A stretch of DNA of 64,000 bases from Siphonodentalium dalli (GCA_032622095.1 CP136069.1:101334278-101398277); one strand, 5' to 3'. Counted from the stretch's first letter, positions 11,160-23,002 are shown. Numbers and translations are program-made. Notes: a model not told the origin generated them from the sequence alone.

Positions 11160-12219
11160 TATACCAAGAAACTGTAGATTATTATACACCCGGAGGGCGA
11201 AATAATCGTATATACGCACATCCCAGTTAATATATGTATATTTAGACATTAAACTTATTAGCTTAGAAATAGTAGTTAGCCTGAAACATATTAGCCTAGA
11301 AATAGTAGTTAGCCTGACTATAAACCATGCCCTATAGTTATAGCATGTTCTCTTCGGGGTGACAACACCCTATAGTCTTGTTATATATTCGCATATACGC
11401 ACGTCCCAGTTAATATATGTAGTTACTAAACGTATTAACCTAGAACTAGTTAGTCTGAATGGCCCATGCATGTCATGTAGTCATAGGATGTTCACATCCT
11501 TTCCTTTATACTACTTACGTCCTAGATTAAGTCCATTTTAAGATCATCCTAAATCTTTGCGTCATGAAACTGGGCTCAGGATTCTGAATGGGGGGAAGCC
11601 CAGCCATATAAGTATGAGGTGGCGGCCAATACGGTAATTTTTCCTAATTAATTAATGATAACTTGCATTCATGCTGAAATGAGACGAATGCAGATTGAGA
11701 TATAACACGCATAGTTGACAACCGCTAGATGTGTATGTCAGAGCTGATCTAACACAAACAACTGAGAAAAGGTTATTTCGCCTTAATTGGAAACAGACAT
11801 CTTAAAGGCCCACTTAAATTTTGAATCACCAGATCACATTATATACAACATATTCCATATTATATACCATTTGAAAGAAGAAGCTCCAAAACATTGTATT
11901 ATCAACTTATCCAGTTGAATAAACTGGGAACATGTTTTTTTTTGTCAAGGTACCAAGGTCTGTTGGTGTTTAATTTTCTCCCAGACTGTACTATTATTCT
12001 CAGTGGAAGAGGAATAACTCTATCTCTTAGTTTGAATTCTGATGCATTGTGGGTTGACAAGGCTTGGAATTAATCTAGAATCTCTATCACTTAGTGGACA
12101 CTAGGTTACAGCTGTTCCATATTATGGTGGAATATATATATATTTTTGGTTCCTCTTCCAAAGGGTATATGATATGGAATATGTTGTGTATAATGTTATC
12201 TGGGCATTTGATAATTAAG
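11160..12219. other. Intergenic or intronic stretch, no gene
   Basis: Includes a duplicated segment (CAGTTAATATATGTA with TAGAAATAGTAGTTAGCCTGA at 11225-11320, again in part at 11400-11460). Otherwise AT-rich sequence without recognised features. Confidence 0.4.
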
Positions 12220-13280
12220 TGGGCCTTTAAATCATGCTCTCCCATAACACTGGGGTCTATGCTCAAGTCAGTTGTTCTACCAAAGGCGCTCTACGGGGGC
12301 GAGCTGGTGACAACCGACACCCGCTCGACAAAGCACTGCCTAGAAAGAACTCTCCGCTGTTGTGTGAAGCACATGGAAACTCTCCCGGAACGCAGATCAA
12401 CGGACATTGCTCTCAGCTTGTTGGAACTCCTCCCTCTCGAATGTGAAATTCACATGAAGAAGATGAACTCCCTTGGACACCTGATACAACACACCAGGTG
12501 CCCATAAATTTTTTCCTTCAACGGTTTTACCAGTGCGCTCTGTTTGATCGACTGACAACTGGATTCGTGTCCGATATAATTCATATCCTCCAAGCGTATA
12601 AACTCTACGACTTCTTCGACACATTCACCAATACTGGTCAATTTCCATCAGAAGTAGCATGGAGTAGTATTTACAAGAAAGCTGTTTCGGATCATTACTC
12701 GACTGCCTGCATCGTTATCTGTTGACAGCAACCAATCTCTTAATACTTTCCGATTGGTTCACATTGACCCTACTACTAACTGGACGATATGGAATCTACT
12801 GAAGCAACATCCCGATCAACTACGAAGCCTGAGCATGTTCAACGAAATTCTCCATGCTGTACAATATTATCCATCAGAATTCATACTTTCTCTCGGAAAT
12901 AGCTACTGGGAATTCAATATAAATCACTTTGGTATTGGAATATTCCTTTCCATGCACGACTCCTTGGACGATAAATCACCATCTGCATTCTTACTCGGAG
13001 GGAACGTTTCTGAATCTCCCCAGCATCTAACGGAGTGTGCGGACGACATATTACTCCACTCAGCAGAATTTCTTCTTGCAACTTGCTCTATCATCAAAAT
13101 GCCAAACTACACCCAATGTTAATAGTTGATTTAAAGTGGGTTCGAACTGTCACAAAATCTACTGAACCTGAAAGATATGTGAAAACGTGTTTTGACAATC
13201 ATTCCATTGTACATAACGCTGCAACATTGTAAATAACCTGTAAATACTTTTCTCCACAGTGGAGGTACTAGAATAAATAT
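12220..13280 (+). mobile_element. Dead LINE 3' end (ORF2 C-terminus plus 3' UTR hairpin)
   Basis: Plus-strand frames read in order SMLKSVVLPKALYGGEL, FVSDIIHILQAYKLYDFFDT, SLNTFRLVHIDPTTNWTIWN and ILLHSAEFLLATCSI. The RT thumb-like motif (LKSVVLPKALYGGE) and the following blocks match, in the same order, the better-preserved fragment at 28.4-29.1 kb (FAKEIFTHLHAYDLIYYLTN, SLNFFRMVKSYPMSIWRGWL), so both are one family. Stops and frameshifts break the frame near 12505, 12725 and beyond. The 3' end carries a hairpin CTCCACAGTGGAG at 13252-13264 followed by AATAAA at 13272, as in the 29.1-kb copy. The catalytic RT core is absent. Clade not certain. Confidence 0.7.
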
Positions 13281-13843
13281 ATGTATTGGCCAAACCAATT
13301 TGGATAGTAGGTTTTAATGGACGTTCAACATAGGGACGCATTGGCCTACATGAGCAGTCATTAATACATATTCGAAAGACCCCTGTGTTCACCACACAGT
13401 GTCCGAATAGCCATATATGCAACTCATATGATGCATACATAGGCATGTGGGTTTTAAGTCAGATAATGACCCCGTGAAGTGTCTGAGACACAAATAATCA
13501 CCCCGGCTTTGAGTCATCTACACAATACAATCCCTTTACTGAAACTTTTTTGGCTTACTTTCTTTATCATTCTATTGACTTATAATTTACCAAAATTAAC
13601 ACTTCGCAATTTAGTCATTGACATTTTCATATTATATAGACTCACGCTTGGTAACGTTCATCCATAATTTAAGGATTGTCAAGAGGACCTCCTGGAGCGG
13701 TGGCGTCTAAAAATATATTGCGACTATTTTAACACACGCATATAGTCTGATTTAAAGGACCACAGTTCCTAAATTTGCATCAAATCTGCTATCGAGAAAA
13801 CTTCGCAAATATGTTCGCTTCATTTAATTTCTTTCCCCTGAAG
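13281..13843 (+). other. Presumed intron upstream of LIM2 exon
   Basis: No coding similarity. Ends in a pyrimidine tract (TTTAATTTCTTTCCCCTGAAG) that serves as the splice acceptor of the LIM2 exon at 13843/13844. Confidence 0.5.
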
Positions 13844-14049
13844 GTTGTTCACCAGAAGATGTGACGCATGTGCGCAGAAAATTTATGCCAGCGACTTGAT
13901 CATGCGAGCTCCAGGAGAGTACATTTATCACTTTCGATGTTTCCTCTGTGCTGTTTGTGCCCAGCCTCTCAAGACGGGCGACGAATTCGTCATACAGGAT
14001 GGCGCAGTGATATGTCGAGACGATTTCGAGCGGGAATACGGGTACCTAG
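13844..14049 (+). CDS. lmx1: LMX1-class LIM-homeodomain gene, exon encoding LIM domain 2
   Basis: Internal exon with acceptor CCCCTGAAG before 13844 and donor GGTGAGA at 14050. After one base completing a codon (CAG is expected, giving the QLF of LMX1 proteins) it reads LFTRRCDACAQKIYASDLIM, then CVYH-like EYIYHFRCFLCAVCAQPL and KTGDEFVIQDGAVICRDDFE. The LIM ligand spacing is complete: C-2-C-19-H-2-C-2-C-2-C-18-C-2-D, eight zinc ligands for two zinc ions. 'KTGDEFV' and 'MRA' are typical of LIM2 of LMX1A/B; the first spacer appears one residue longer than I recall for vertebrate LMX1. LIM2 binds protein partners such as LDB cofactors in the nucleus. The exon ends in phase 1, matching the next exon. 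The LIM1 exon was not found upstream within the window. Confidence 0.9.
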
Positions 14050-15168
14050 GTGAGAATGCAGTGATGTTATTATGTCTGAATCTACGAGCCATGTACCACT
14101 ATACATGAAAATGTGCGTGTTTCCCATTAAATATATCGGTTTACGGCTCATAGGGATCACGTGAATGTCCATATATTCGACGAAATCTTCCACATTTACA
14201 TACCGCCTGTCCCTTCCAATAGAACATTCCTATATTCAGAAACGCTTCAATTGATGATCCTTTGCGACTGAAAGTATAAATCAGCGGAATCTTGGCTTAC
14301 AAACAATTGCTGATTTAGCTATCAAATATCCAACTGAAAATGTTGGTCAAATTTGAGGAACCACCTCGTTTGTCGGGATTCGTTGGCTGAACATTTGGGG
14401 CAAACGTTGACCAATCATTAGATTTTTTTGGTCACGGACCGCTCGTTGCTTGTATTACCTGGATCTGTAAGTCAAAACTTACTTACAAAGTTCAGTCACG
14501 CGTATTTCGTTCCCATCCTTCCAATTTCCCCCTCCCTTTTTCTGGTTTTCACTCACAAGACTATATGTATATGCTACGATTTATTTTCCATATGATCATT
14601 GATAATGTTAACAAAGTCAGAAAAAAGCAAAACAAAAACGCAGATCCATATCATTTGGTATCCAGTTCATTTCTTGTTGCAAAACGTTTCGACCTTTTTC
14701 AACTTTTATGGCCTACGATCAGGGACGTGACTGAAGTGTTTCTGCTTGTGTGTCAACCTTGAAATTTACAACTGCACACACTCTCTTGTTCCCAATATAC
14801 AAATTGCACCCCCTTGGATTGGAAGTTTCAATCTAATCTAATCTAAGGTTGGATAATTTCAACTGGTGGCAATTTCAGCCCAAAGTGGAAAAAAATATGC
14901 TACTGTTATCAAAAACCAACAAATTTCCCAGTAATTACTTGTTGGAAAATCAAACGGTGAGAACAATTTAAAACTATATGTGGTATAAAATTTCCAACTA
15001 ATGTTGTAACAGGCATGAAATTTCCAACTTAAAATTTTGACCAAAGTTGGGAGAGGGTTAGACACCCCCACCTCAACCCCAGTCGCCACGCCCCTGTCTA
15101 CGATTAGCGAACTGGACATAAAACCTAAAAGCATGACGTCTATATAGGATCGTTTCATACACTTACAG
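14050..15168 (+). other. lmx1: Intron between LIM2 and homeodomain exons
   Basis: 1119 bp, GT (14050) to AG (15168), phase 1. No inserted element recognised; it is the only repeat-poor intron seen in this gene. Confidence 0.8.
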
Positions 15169-15302
15169 GAGATTGCGACGATAGCTTCGAAGATGACGAC
15201 GCTGACTCGAAACCAACCAAACGTCCCCGCACTATTCTGACGTCAAACCAAAGGAGGCAATTCAAACAGCTATTTGAATCCAATCCCAAACCTTGCAGAA
15301 AG
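15169..15302 (+). CDS. lmx1: LMX1-class gene, exon encoding acidic linker and first half of homeodomain
   Basis: Acceptor TACACTTACAG before 15169, donor AAG/GTAATG at 15302/15303. Two bases complete the split Gly codon, then the frame reads [36 protein letters not shown] and SNPKPCRK. The acidic linker between LIM2 and homeodomain is about 24 residues, short compared with the ~45 I recall for vertebrate LMX1. KRPRTIL begins the homeodomain (positions 2-8; Arg5 contacts the minor groove) and Phe16 is present. KPCRK at 25-29 is characteristic of LMX1. The stretch [14 protein letters not shown] departs from the usual TQQRRAFKASFEVS, so this is either a diverged orthologue or a second LMX1 paralogue. 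Ends in phase 0. Confidence 0.93.
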
Positions 15303-15479
15303 GTAATGAAAGTGTCACTGACACTGTAGCTCAACTTGGGGGAGGGTAAAGCGTCATACATTACAGTTCATTGAGCGAAAAAGATTGCTGAAAGTTTAAA
15401 TGTTTAAAGTATATAAATCCATGTTTTTTATTGAATATCGTTCAAATACACTAGTGACCATGAACGTGCATGTACATTT

Positions 15480-15717
15480 TAAAAACATACGAAAGCACCC
15501 CCACATACCAAGTTTCATCGAAATCCCGTGATATTCGTGCGTTTGACCTTGAAATGACCCGATTTCGAGGCCAAGGTCACGTCGCACGGGCAAATTAATA
15601 GGCCCATGTCACTCCCCGGCATACCAAGTTTCATCGAAATCGGCTAGGCCGTTTTCGAGTCCATTGGAAACAGACAGACACACAGACAGACAGACAGATC
15701 TTCCAAAATATATAATA
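15480..15717 (-). mobile_element. Helitron-like repeat A1 (truncated)
   Basis: 5' half only: the complement of the family A start, with (TGTC)n and GATCTTCCAAAATATATAAT at its right edge. It abuts copy A2 directly. Confidence 0.6.
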
Positions 15718-16348
15718 CTAGAAGGTGACCCGACTTCGTCCGGGCTTTGACCTTGAATTGTCCATTTTGAAGGTCAAGGTCAAGTGGGGGTCACGATTTG
15801 ACCAGTCCAAAAACACTGCCCGGACAAAAGTACCAGACAAACATGCCCGTCGAAATCCATCCGGTTTTACCCGATTTGACCTTGAATTGATCATTTTGAA
15901 GGTCAAGGTCTGGTCGGGGTCACGATTGGACCCGTCCAAAAACAATCAGTGGACAAAAGTAACCCCACGTATCAAATTTCGTCGAAATCCCATCAAAATT
16001 GGCGATTTGACCTTGAAGTTACCCGATTTCAAGGTCAAGGTCACGTCGCACGGGCAAATGAATATGTTTATGAGACTCGCCATAAGAAAGTACCCCACAT
16101 ACCAAGTTTCGTCGAAATCCCGTGATATTCGGGCGTTTGACCTTGAAATGACCCGATTTCAAGGTCAAGGTCATGTCGCACGGACAAATTAATATGCCTA
16201 TGTTCGTCCCCGGCCGAAAATACCGCCACATACCAAGTTTCATCGAAATCGGGTGGGCCTTTTTCGGGTTCATCGCGAACACACATACACACAGACACAC
16301 AGACAGACACACAGACACACAGATCTTCCAAAATATATAATAAATAGA
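15718..16348 (-). mobile_element. Helitron-like repeat A2
   Basis: Full-length family A copy in minus orientation. Its 3' end on the left reads (complement) CCCGGACGAAGTCGGG hairpin, then TCACCTT, then CTAG next to a T. Its 5' TC end is at 16347-16348. The interior repeats TCAAGGTCA motifs; no transposase is encoded. Confidence 0.7.
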
Positions 16349-16724
16349 CTAGCCGATGAGCCCGACGTTGTCCGGGCTATTCAAAAACCAAATTTCAAGT
16401 CGATAGCTCCACCCGTTTCCGAGATATCGTCTGCGCATGCGCGAAGCTGGCGTCGCACGGGCTCGGCGACACGATAAAATTCGTATCCGGGGCAAGATAC
16501 ATTCACATAGCAAATTTCAAGTCGATAGCTCCACCCGTTTTCGAGATCTCGTCTGCGCATGCGCGAAGCGGGCGCCGCACGGGCTCGCCAATACGACAAC
16601 GTGCACCGCCTGGTCAAACTACACACACGTACCAAGTTTCGTCCCGATCGGTCGAGAATCGTAGATTTGTATAAATGACAGACAAACAGACAGACAAACA
16701 GAGGTCTTAAAAATATATATGAGA
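16349..16724 (-). mobile_element. Helitron-like repeat B1
   Basis: GC-rich family B. On the minus strand it begins TCTCATATATATTTT, has a (TGTC)n run, and ends AGCCCGGACAACGTCGGGCT (6-bp stem) plus CATCGG plus CTAG. The interior carries units with TCTGCGCATGCGCGAAGC. Confidence 0.7.
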
Positions 16725-17242
16725 CTAGCCGATGAGCCCGACGTTGTCCGGGCTATTCAAAAACAAAATTTCAAGTCGATAGCTCTACCCGTTTCCGAGA
16801 TCTGGTCTGCGCATGCGCGAAGCTGGCGTCGCACGGACTCGGCGACCCGATAAAATTCGTATCCGGGGCAAGATACATTCACATAGCAAATTTCAAGTCG
16901 ATAGCTCCACCCGTTTCCGAGATCTCGTCTGCGCATGCGCGAATCTGGTGTCGCACGGGCTCGGCGACCCGATAAAATTCGTATCCGGGGCAAGATACAT
17001 TCACATAGCAAATTGCAAGTCGATAGCTCCACCCGTTTCCGAGATCTCGTCTGCGCATGCGCGAAGCGGGCGCCGCACGGGCTCGCCAATACGACAACGT
17101 TCACCGCCTGGTCAAACTACACACACGTACCAAGTTTCGTCCCGATCGGTCGAGAATCGTAGATTTGTATTAATGACAGACAGACAGACAGACAGACAAA
17201 CAAACAAACATACAGACAGAGGTCTTCAAAATATATATGAGA
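16725..17242 (-). mobile_element. Helitron-like repeat B2
   Basis: As B1, with one more ~122-bp internal unit (TTTCAAGTCGATAGCTCCAC ... TCACATAGCAAA). Joined head-to-tail to B1 without spacer. Confidence 0.7.
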
Positions 17243-17796
17243 CTAGCCGATGAGCCCGACGTTGTCCGGGCTATTCAAAAACCAAATTTCAAGTCGATAG
17301 CTCTACCCAGCCCAACGATTTCAAGTCGATAGCTCTACCCGTTTCCGAGATCTGGTCTGCGCATGCGCGAAGCTGGCGTCGCACGGGCTCGGCGACCCGA
17401 TAAAATTCGTATCCGGGGCAAGATACATTCACATAGCAAATTTCAAGTCGATAGCTCCACCCGTTTCCGAGATCTCGTCTGCGCATGCGCGAAGCTGGTG
17501 TCGCACGGGCTCGGCGACCCGATAAAATTCGTATCCGGGGCAAGATACATTCACATAGCAAATTTCAAGTCGATAGCTCCACCCGTTTCCGAGATCTCGT
17601 CTGCGCATGCGCGAAGCGGGCGCCGCACGGGCTCGCCAATACGACAACGTTCACCGCCTGGTCAAACTAGACACACGTACCAAGTTTCGTCCCGATCGGT
17701 CAAGAATCGTAGATTTGTATAAATGACAGACAGACAGACAAACAAACAAACAAACAAACATACATACAGACAGAGGTCTTCAAAATATATATGAGA
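17243..17796 (-). mobile_element. Helitron-like repeat B3
   Basis: As B2, with a small extra duplication near 17300-17340. Three bases (TGA) separate it from A3, which runs in the opposite direction. Confidence 0.7.
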
Positions 17797-17799
17797 TGA

Positions 17800-18408
17800 T
17801 CTATTATATATTTTGGAAGATCTGTGTGTCTGTGTGTCTGCCTGTGTGTTCGCGATGAACTCGAAAACGGCCCACCCGATATCGATGAAACTTGGTATTT
17901 GGGGGTATTTTCGGCCGGGGACGAACATAGGCATATTAATTTGTCCGTGCGACGTGACATTGACCTTGAAATCGGGTCATTTCAAGGTCAAACGCCCGAA
18001 TATCACGGGATTTCGATGAAACTTGGTATGTGGGGGTACTTTCGTATGGGGAGTCTCACAAGCATATTCATTTGCCCGTGCGATGTGACCTTGACCTTGA
18101 AATCGGGTCAATTCAAGGTCAAATCGCGAATATTGATGGGATTTCGACGAAATCTGATACGTAAGGTTTATTTTGTCCACTTAGTGTATTGGACGGGTCG
18201 TGTCGTGACCACGACCTGACCTTGACCTTCAAAATGATCAATTCGAGGTCAAATCGGGTAAAACCGGATAGATTTCGACGGGTACTTTTGTCGTGTACTT
18301 TTGTCCGGGCAGTGTTTTGGACGGGTCAAATCGTTACCCCACCTGACCTTGACTTTCAAAATGGTCAATTCATGGTCAAAGCCCGGACGAAGTCGGGTCA
18401 CCTTCTAG
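17800..18408 (+). mobile_element. Helitron-like repeat A3
   Basis: Starts TCTATTATATATTTTGG after an A and ends hairpin plus CTAG before a T, the borders of Helitron insertion between A and T. Interior contains TGACCTTGACCTT motifs. Confidence 0.75.
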
Positions 18409-19011
18409 TCTATTATATATTTTGGAAGATCTGTGTGTGTCTGTGTGTTCGCGATGAACTCGAAAACGGCCCACCCAATTTCGATGAAACTTGGTATGTG
18501 GGGGTGTTTTCGGCCGGGAACGAACATAGGCATATTAATTTGTCCGTGCGACGTCACATTGACCTTGAAATCAGGTAATTTCAAGGTCAAACGCCCGAAT
18601 ATCACGGGATTTCGACGAAACTTGGTATGTGGGGGTACATAAGGCCGGTGAGTGGCATAAACCTATTAATTTGCCCGTGCGATGTGACCTTGACCTTGAA
18701 ATCGGGTCATTTCAAGGTCAAACGCCCGAATATCACGGGATTTCGATGAAACTTGGTATGTGGAGGTACTTCGTATGGCGAGTCTCATAACCATATTCAT
18801 TTGCCCGTGCGACGTGACCTTTACCTTGAAATCGGGTCAATTCAAGGTCATATCGCCAATTTTGATGGGATTTCGACGAAATTTGATACTTAGTGGTATT
18901 TTTTTCCAGGGAGTGTTTTGGACGGGTCAAATCGTGACCCCGACCTGACCTTGACCTTCAAAATGATCAATTCAAGGTCAAAGCCCGGACGAAGTCGGGT
19001 CACCTTCTAGT
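18409..19011 (+). mobile_element. Helitron-like repeat A4
   Basis: Head-to-tail with A3 and A5, with no spacer between CTAG and the next TC start. Confidence 0.75.
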
Positions 19012-19670
19012 CTATTATATATTTTGGAAGATCTGTTTGTGTGTCTGTGTGTGTGTTCGCGATGAACTCGAAAACGGCAGACCCGATTTCGATGAAACTT
19101 CGTATGTGAGGGTATTATAGGTCGGGAAGTGGCATAGGCATATTAATTTTCAGATCCGAGGTCAACTTTTGATTGTTTCGTGTTTCCTCTTTCCAACGAT
19201 ATATAATGCGTATGTATCCGTTTTAGTTATCTGCCTCAATTATCAAGAAGAAGTGGTACTATCTTCCATTAGGATAAAAACAATGCGTAACTTCTATGAC
19301 GTCGTTAGGGGTCATAACGTTAGATCACGTTAACGCTTAACCGGCCGATGCATTTGACTGTTTCAGACGTCTTGGCGATATCTCGGGCACCGATGGTAAT
19401 TTATCTTTACGTTGAAACTTGATAATTAATGAGCGTGTGTATATGAGGCGCGTTTATATACTTGAGTGGAAATCAAATCGGGTTAAACTGGCGGATTTTT
19501 ACGGACGAAATTTGATGCATAGGGTATCTCGGTATCCGCTGGGCCGATTTCCCGGTATCCGCTGAGCCGATTTCCACCATTTTTGGGGTGTTGGTGTTTG
19601 ACCCCACCTGACCTTGACCTCAATGGTCAATTCAAGGTCAAATCCCGGACGAATTCGGGTCACCTTCTAG
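19012..19670 (+). mobile_element. Helitron-like repeat A5
   Basis: Carries a different middle segment (about 19150-19600, TGACGTCGTTAGGGGTCA region) that is shared only with A6. Ends CTAG followed by a TA run. Confidence 0.75.
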
Positions 19671-19897
19671 TATATATATATATCTGGATTGGATATTAAG
19701 GCGACATTTTTACGAAATAATATTATAATTTATGACGAACCAAAGCTAAACCACTCACACGAGGGTAGCCGTGGCTTTTAATTTAATTAAATTACAATAA
19801 AAACAACAAACTAAACTTTCTTATACTATCAATTCTGAAATATTATCTGTATAAAACAAAATTTAATTTAATATATATATATATATATCTATATCAA

Positions 19898-20162
19898 AAT
19901 TCGCTATTAAGACGACCGCTTCTTTTGTTCGATGAACTTAAGTTGACCATTTACTGTCATCCTAAGTTTCTTCCCCTCAAGGCGACGAAATCAGATTTTT
20001 TAGAAAATTTTCGTCCGCACTAGGCGGAAGTATTGATGCGCATGTGTAATAAGATGACCGTTATTTCGAGAATATAACCTCCTAATTATAATATTAACGA
20101 AATAACGGCCATGGTCATAATGCACGTTATTTAGTAGAGACGGTCGCCTTAATAGTGAATTT
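19898..20162. mobile_element. MITE-like element with 23-bp terminal inverted repeats
   Basis: AAATTCGCTATTAAGACGAC at 19898 pairs with the complement ending at 20162 (GTCGCCTTAATAGTGAATTT). About 265 bp, no coding frame. It lies in TA-rich sequence between A5 and A6. Confidence 0.6.
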
Positions 20163-20164
20163 AG

Positions 20165-20168
20165 GACA

Positions 20169-20211
<43 letters not shown>
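20165..20211. repeat. (TA)n microsatellite, target of A6
   Basis: Near-perfect TA dinucleotide run of about 40 bp directly at the A6 start. Confidence 0.9.
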
Positions 20212-20214
<3 letters not shown>

Positions 20215-21004
20215 ATTATATATTTTGGAAGATCTGTCTGTGTGTGGTGTGTCTGTCTGTGTGTTCGCGATGAACTCAAAAACGGCAGACCCGATTTCGA
20301 TGAAACTTCGTATGTGAGGATACTATCGGTCGGGAAGTGGCATAGGCATATTAATTTTCAGATCCGAGGTCAACTTTTCACGTGCCGAGGTCAAATCTGT
20401 TTTTAATCTGTGTTACGTGACTTTCATTTGAGTTCGGTGCTTACACATCGATTCGAAACAGCGCGAATAATAAAATGCCAGTCATAATAATGACACTGTG
20501 GGAATCTTTCGTGTTTCCTCTTTCCAACGATATATAATGCGTATGTATCCGTTTTAGTTATCTGACTCAATTATCAAGAAGAAGTGGTACTATCTTCCAT
20601 CAGGATAAAAACAATGCGTAACTTCTATGACGTCGTTAGAGGTCATAACGTTAGATCACGTTAACGCTTAACCGACCGATGCATTTGACTGTTTCAGACG
20701 TCTTGGCGATATCTCGGGCACCGATGGTAATTTATCTTTACGTTGAAACTTGATAATTAATGAGCGTGTGTATATGAGGCGCGTTTATATACTTGAGTGG
20801 AAATCAAATCGGGTTAAACTGGCTGATTTTTTATGGACGAAATTTGATGCATAGGGTATCTCGGTATCCACTGGGCAGATTTCCCGGTATCCGCTGGGCC
20901 GATTTCCACCATTTTTGGGGTGTTGGTGTTTGACCCCACCTGACCTTGACCTTCAAAATGGTCAATTCAAGGTCAAAGCCCGGACGAAGTCGGGTCACCT
21001 TCTA

Positions 21005-21005
<1 letters not shown>
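20212..21005 (+). mobile_element. Helitron-like repeat A6
   Basis: The longest A copy. Shares the A5 middle segment plus an extra ~110 bp (20375-20510). A before the TC start, T after CTAG, flanked by TA runs on both sides. Confidence 0.75.
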
Positions 21006-21044
<39 letters not shown>

Positions 21045-21079
21045 TATAAAGTGTTGAGAACTATATGCACAGATATATA

Positions 21080-21695
21080 TCTATTATATATTTTGGAAGA
21101 TCTGTCTGTCTGTGTGTCTGCCTTCTGTGTGTGTGTTCGCGATGAACTCGAAAACGGGTGATCAGATTTCGATGAAACTTGGTATGTGGGGGTATTTTCG
21201 GCCAGGAAGTGGCATAGGCCTATTAATTTGCCCGTGCTACGTGGCCTTGACCTTGAAATCGTGTCATGTCAAGGTCAAACGCCCGAATATCACGGGATTT
21301 CGATGAAACTTGGTATGTGGGGGTACTTTCTTATGGCGAGTCTCATAAGCATATTCATTTGCCCGTGCGACGTGACCTTGACCTTGAAATCGGGTAACTT
21401 CAAGGTCAAATCGCCAATTTTGATGGAATTTCGACGAAATTTGATACGTGGGGTTACTTTTGTCCACTGATTGTTTTGGACGGGTCCAATCGTGACCCCG
21501 ACCAGACCTTGACCTTCAAAATGATCAATTCAAGGTCAAATCGGGTAAAACCGGATGGATTTCGACGTGCACGTTTGTCGGGTACTTTTGTCCGGGCAGT
21601 GTTTTGGACTGGTCAAATCGTGACCCCACTTGACCTTGACCTTCAAAATGGACAATTCAAGGTCAAAGCCCGGACGAAGTCGGGTCACCTTCTAG
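21080..21695 (+). mobile_element. Helitron-like repeat A7
   Basis: Standard A copy with intact ends (A before TC, CTAG before T), flanked by short TA runs. Confidence 0.75.
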
Positions 21696-21706
21696 TATAT
21701 ATATAT

Positions 21707-21840
21707 AGTAGAAATGAATAGTCCATGGTATGAACAGATTGTTTAATCTATAGGCCTTTCATGCTTCTTGCATTTTTCAATAGACATTGATTAAATTAGA
21801 CTAAACAATCTGTTCAGACCATGGACTATTCATTTCTACT
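21707..21840. mobile_element. Hairpin MITE
   Basis: 44-bp near-perfect stems: AGTAGAAATGAATAGTCCAT at 21707 and its complement ending at 21840, around a ~46-bp loop, all within a TA run. Confidence 0.75.
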
Positions 21841-21865
21841 ATATATATATATATAAATATATATA

Positions 21866-22474
21866 TCTATTATATATTTTGGAAGATCTGTTTGTGTGTC
21901 TGTGTGTCTGTGTGTTCGCGATGAAGTCGAAAACGGTTGAGCCGATTTCGATGAATCTTGGTATGTGGGGGTATTTTCGGCCGGCGGGTGGCATGGGCCT
22001 ATTAATTTGTCCGTGCGACGTGACCTTGACCTTGAAATCGGGTAATTTCAAGGTCAAACGCCAGAATATCACGGGATTTCGATGAAACTTGGTATATGGG
22101 GGTACTTTCTTATGGCGAGTCTCATAAGCATATTCATTTGCCCGTGCGACGTGACCTTGACCTTGAAATCGGGTAACTTCAAGGTCAAATCGCCAATTTT
22201 GATGGGATTTCGACGAAATTTGATACGTGGGGTTACTTTTGTTCACTGGGTGTTTTGGACAGGTCAAACCGTGACCCCGACCTGACCTTGACCTTCAAAA
22301 TGATCAATTCAAGGTCAAATCGGGTAAAACCGGATGGATTTCGACGGGTACTTTTGTCTGGTACTTTTGTTCGGGCAGTGTTTTGGACGGGTCAAATCGT
22401 GACCACACTTGACCTTGGCCTTCAAAATAGACAATACAAGGTCAAAGCCCGGACGAAGTCGGGTCAACTTCTAG
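21866..22474 (+). mobile_element. Helitron-like repeat A8
   Basis: Standard A copy; very close to A7 through most of its length, so the two are recent relatives. Confidence 0.75.
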
Positions 22475-22499
22475 TATATATATATATATATATTTATTT

Positions 22500-22956
22500 A
22501 TTTATTTTTTAATTTTTTTTGGAAGATCTGTGTGTGTGAGGGTGTGTGTGTGATCGCGATGAACTCGAAAACGGCCGACCCTATTTCGATGAAACTTGGT
22601 ATGTGGGGGTGCTTTCGGCCGGGAACTGGGATAGGCATATTAATTTACCCGTGCGACGCGACCTTGACCTTCAAAACTCATATATCCGGATCCGGCGTGA
22701 TTGTCACCCGATGCAGGGAGGATAACTCTATATTCATACGTCGACGAACGTAAGCAATTTGCAGGCAATTACGTAAAACCGGATGGATTTCGACGGGTAC
22801 TTTTGTCGGGTACTTTTGTCCGGGCAGTGTTTTGGACGGGTCAAATCGTGACCCCACCTGACCTTGACCTTCAAAATGGACAATTCAAGGTCAAATCGCG
22901 CAATTCGCCGAAAAGCAGAGGGGAAACAGCCCGGACGAAGTCGGGTCCACCAGCTA

Positions 22957-22957
<1 letters not shown>
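22500..22957 (+). mobile_element. Helitron-like repeat A9 (rearranged)
   Basis: The 5' border is blurred in a T-rich run, and the centre (22675-22770) is replaced by unrelated sequence. The 3' end is kept with changes (GTCGGGTCCACCAGCTAG). Confidence 0.65.

Positions 22958-23000
<43 letters not shown>
22958..23000. repeat. (TA)n microsatellite
   Basis: About 43 bp of TA dinucleotides directly after A9. Confidence 0.9.

Positions 23001-23002
<2 letters not shown>

Noticed and set aside
16349-17796. GCCGATGAGCCCG...CGGGC looked like a hammerhead ribozyme (retrozyme-type)
   Set aside because: The core needs CUGAUGA and GAAA at set positions; neither is complete in any B copy. The hairpin is better explained as a Helitron 3' end.
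17800-22957. Recurrent open frames (MKLGMWGYF..., LTLKSGHFKVK...) as a protein family
   Set aside because: They occur on both strands at the same repeat positions and are interrupted in every copy; they follow from the DNA repeat.
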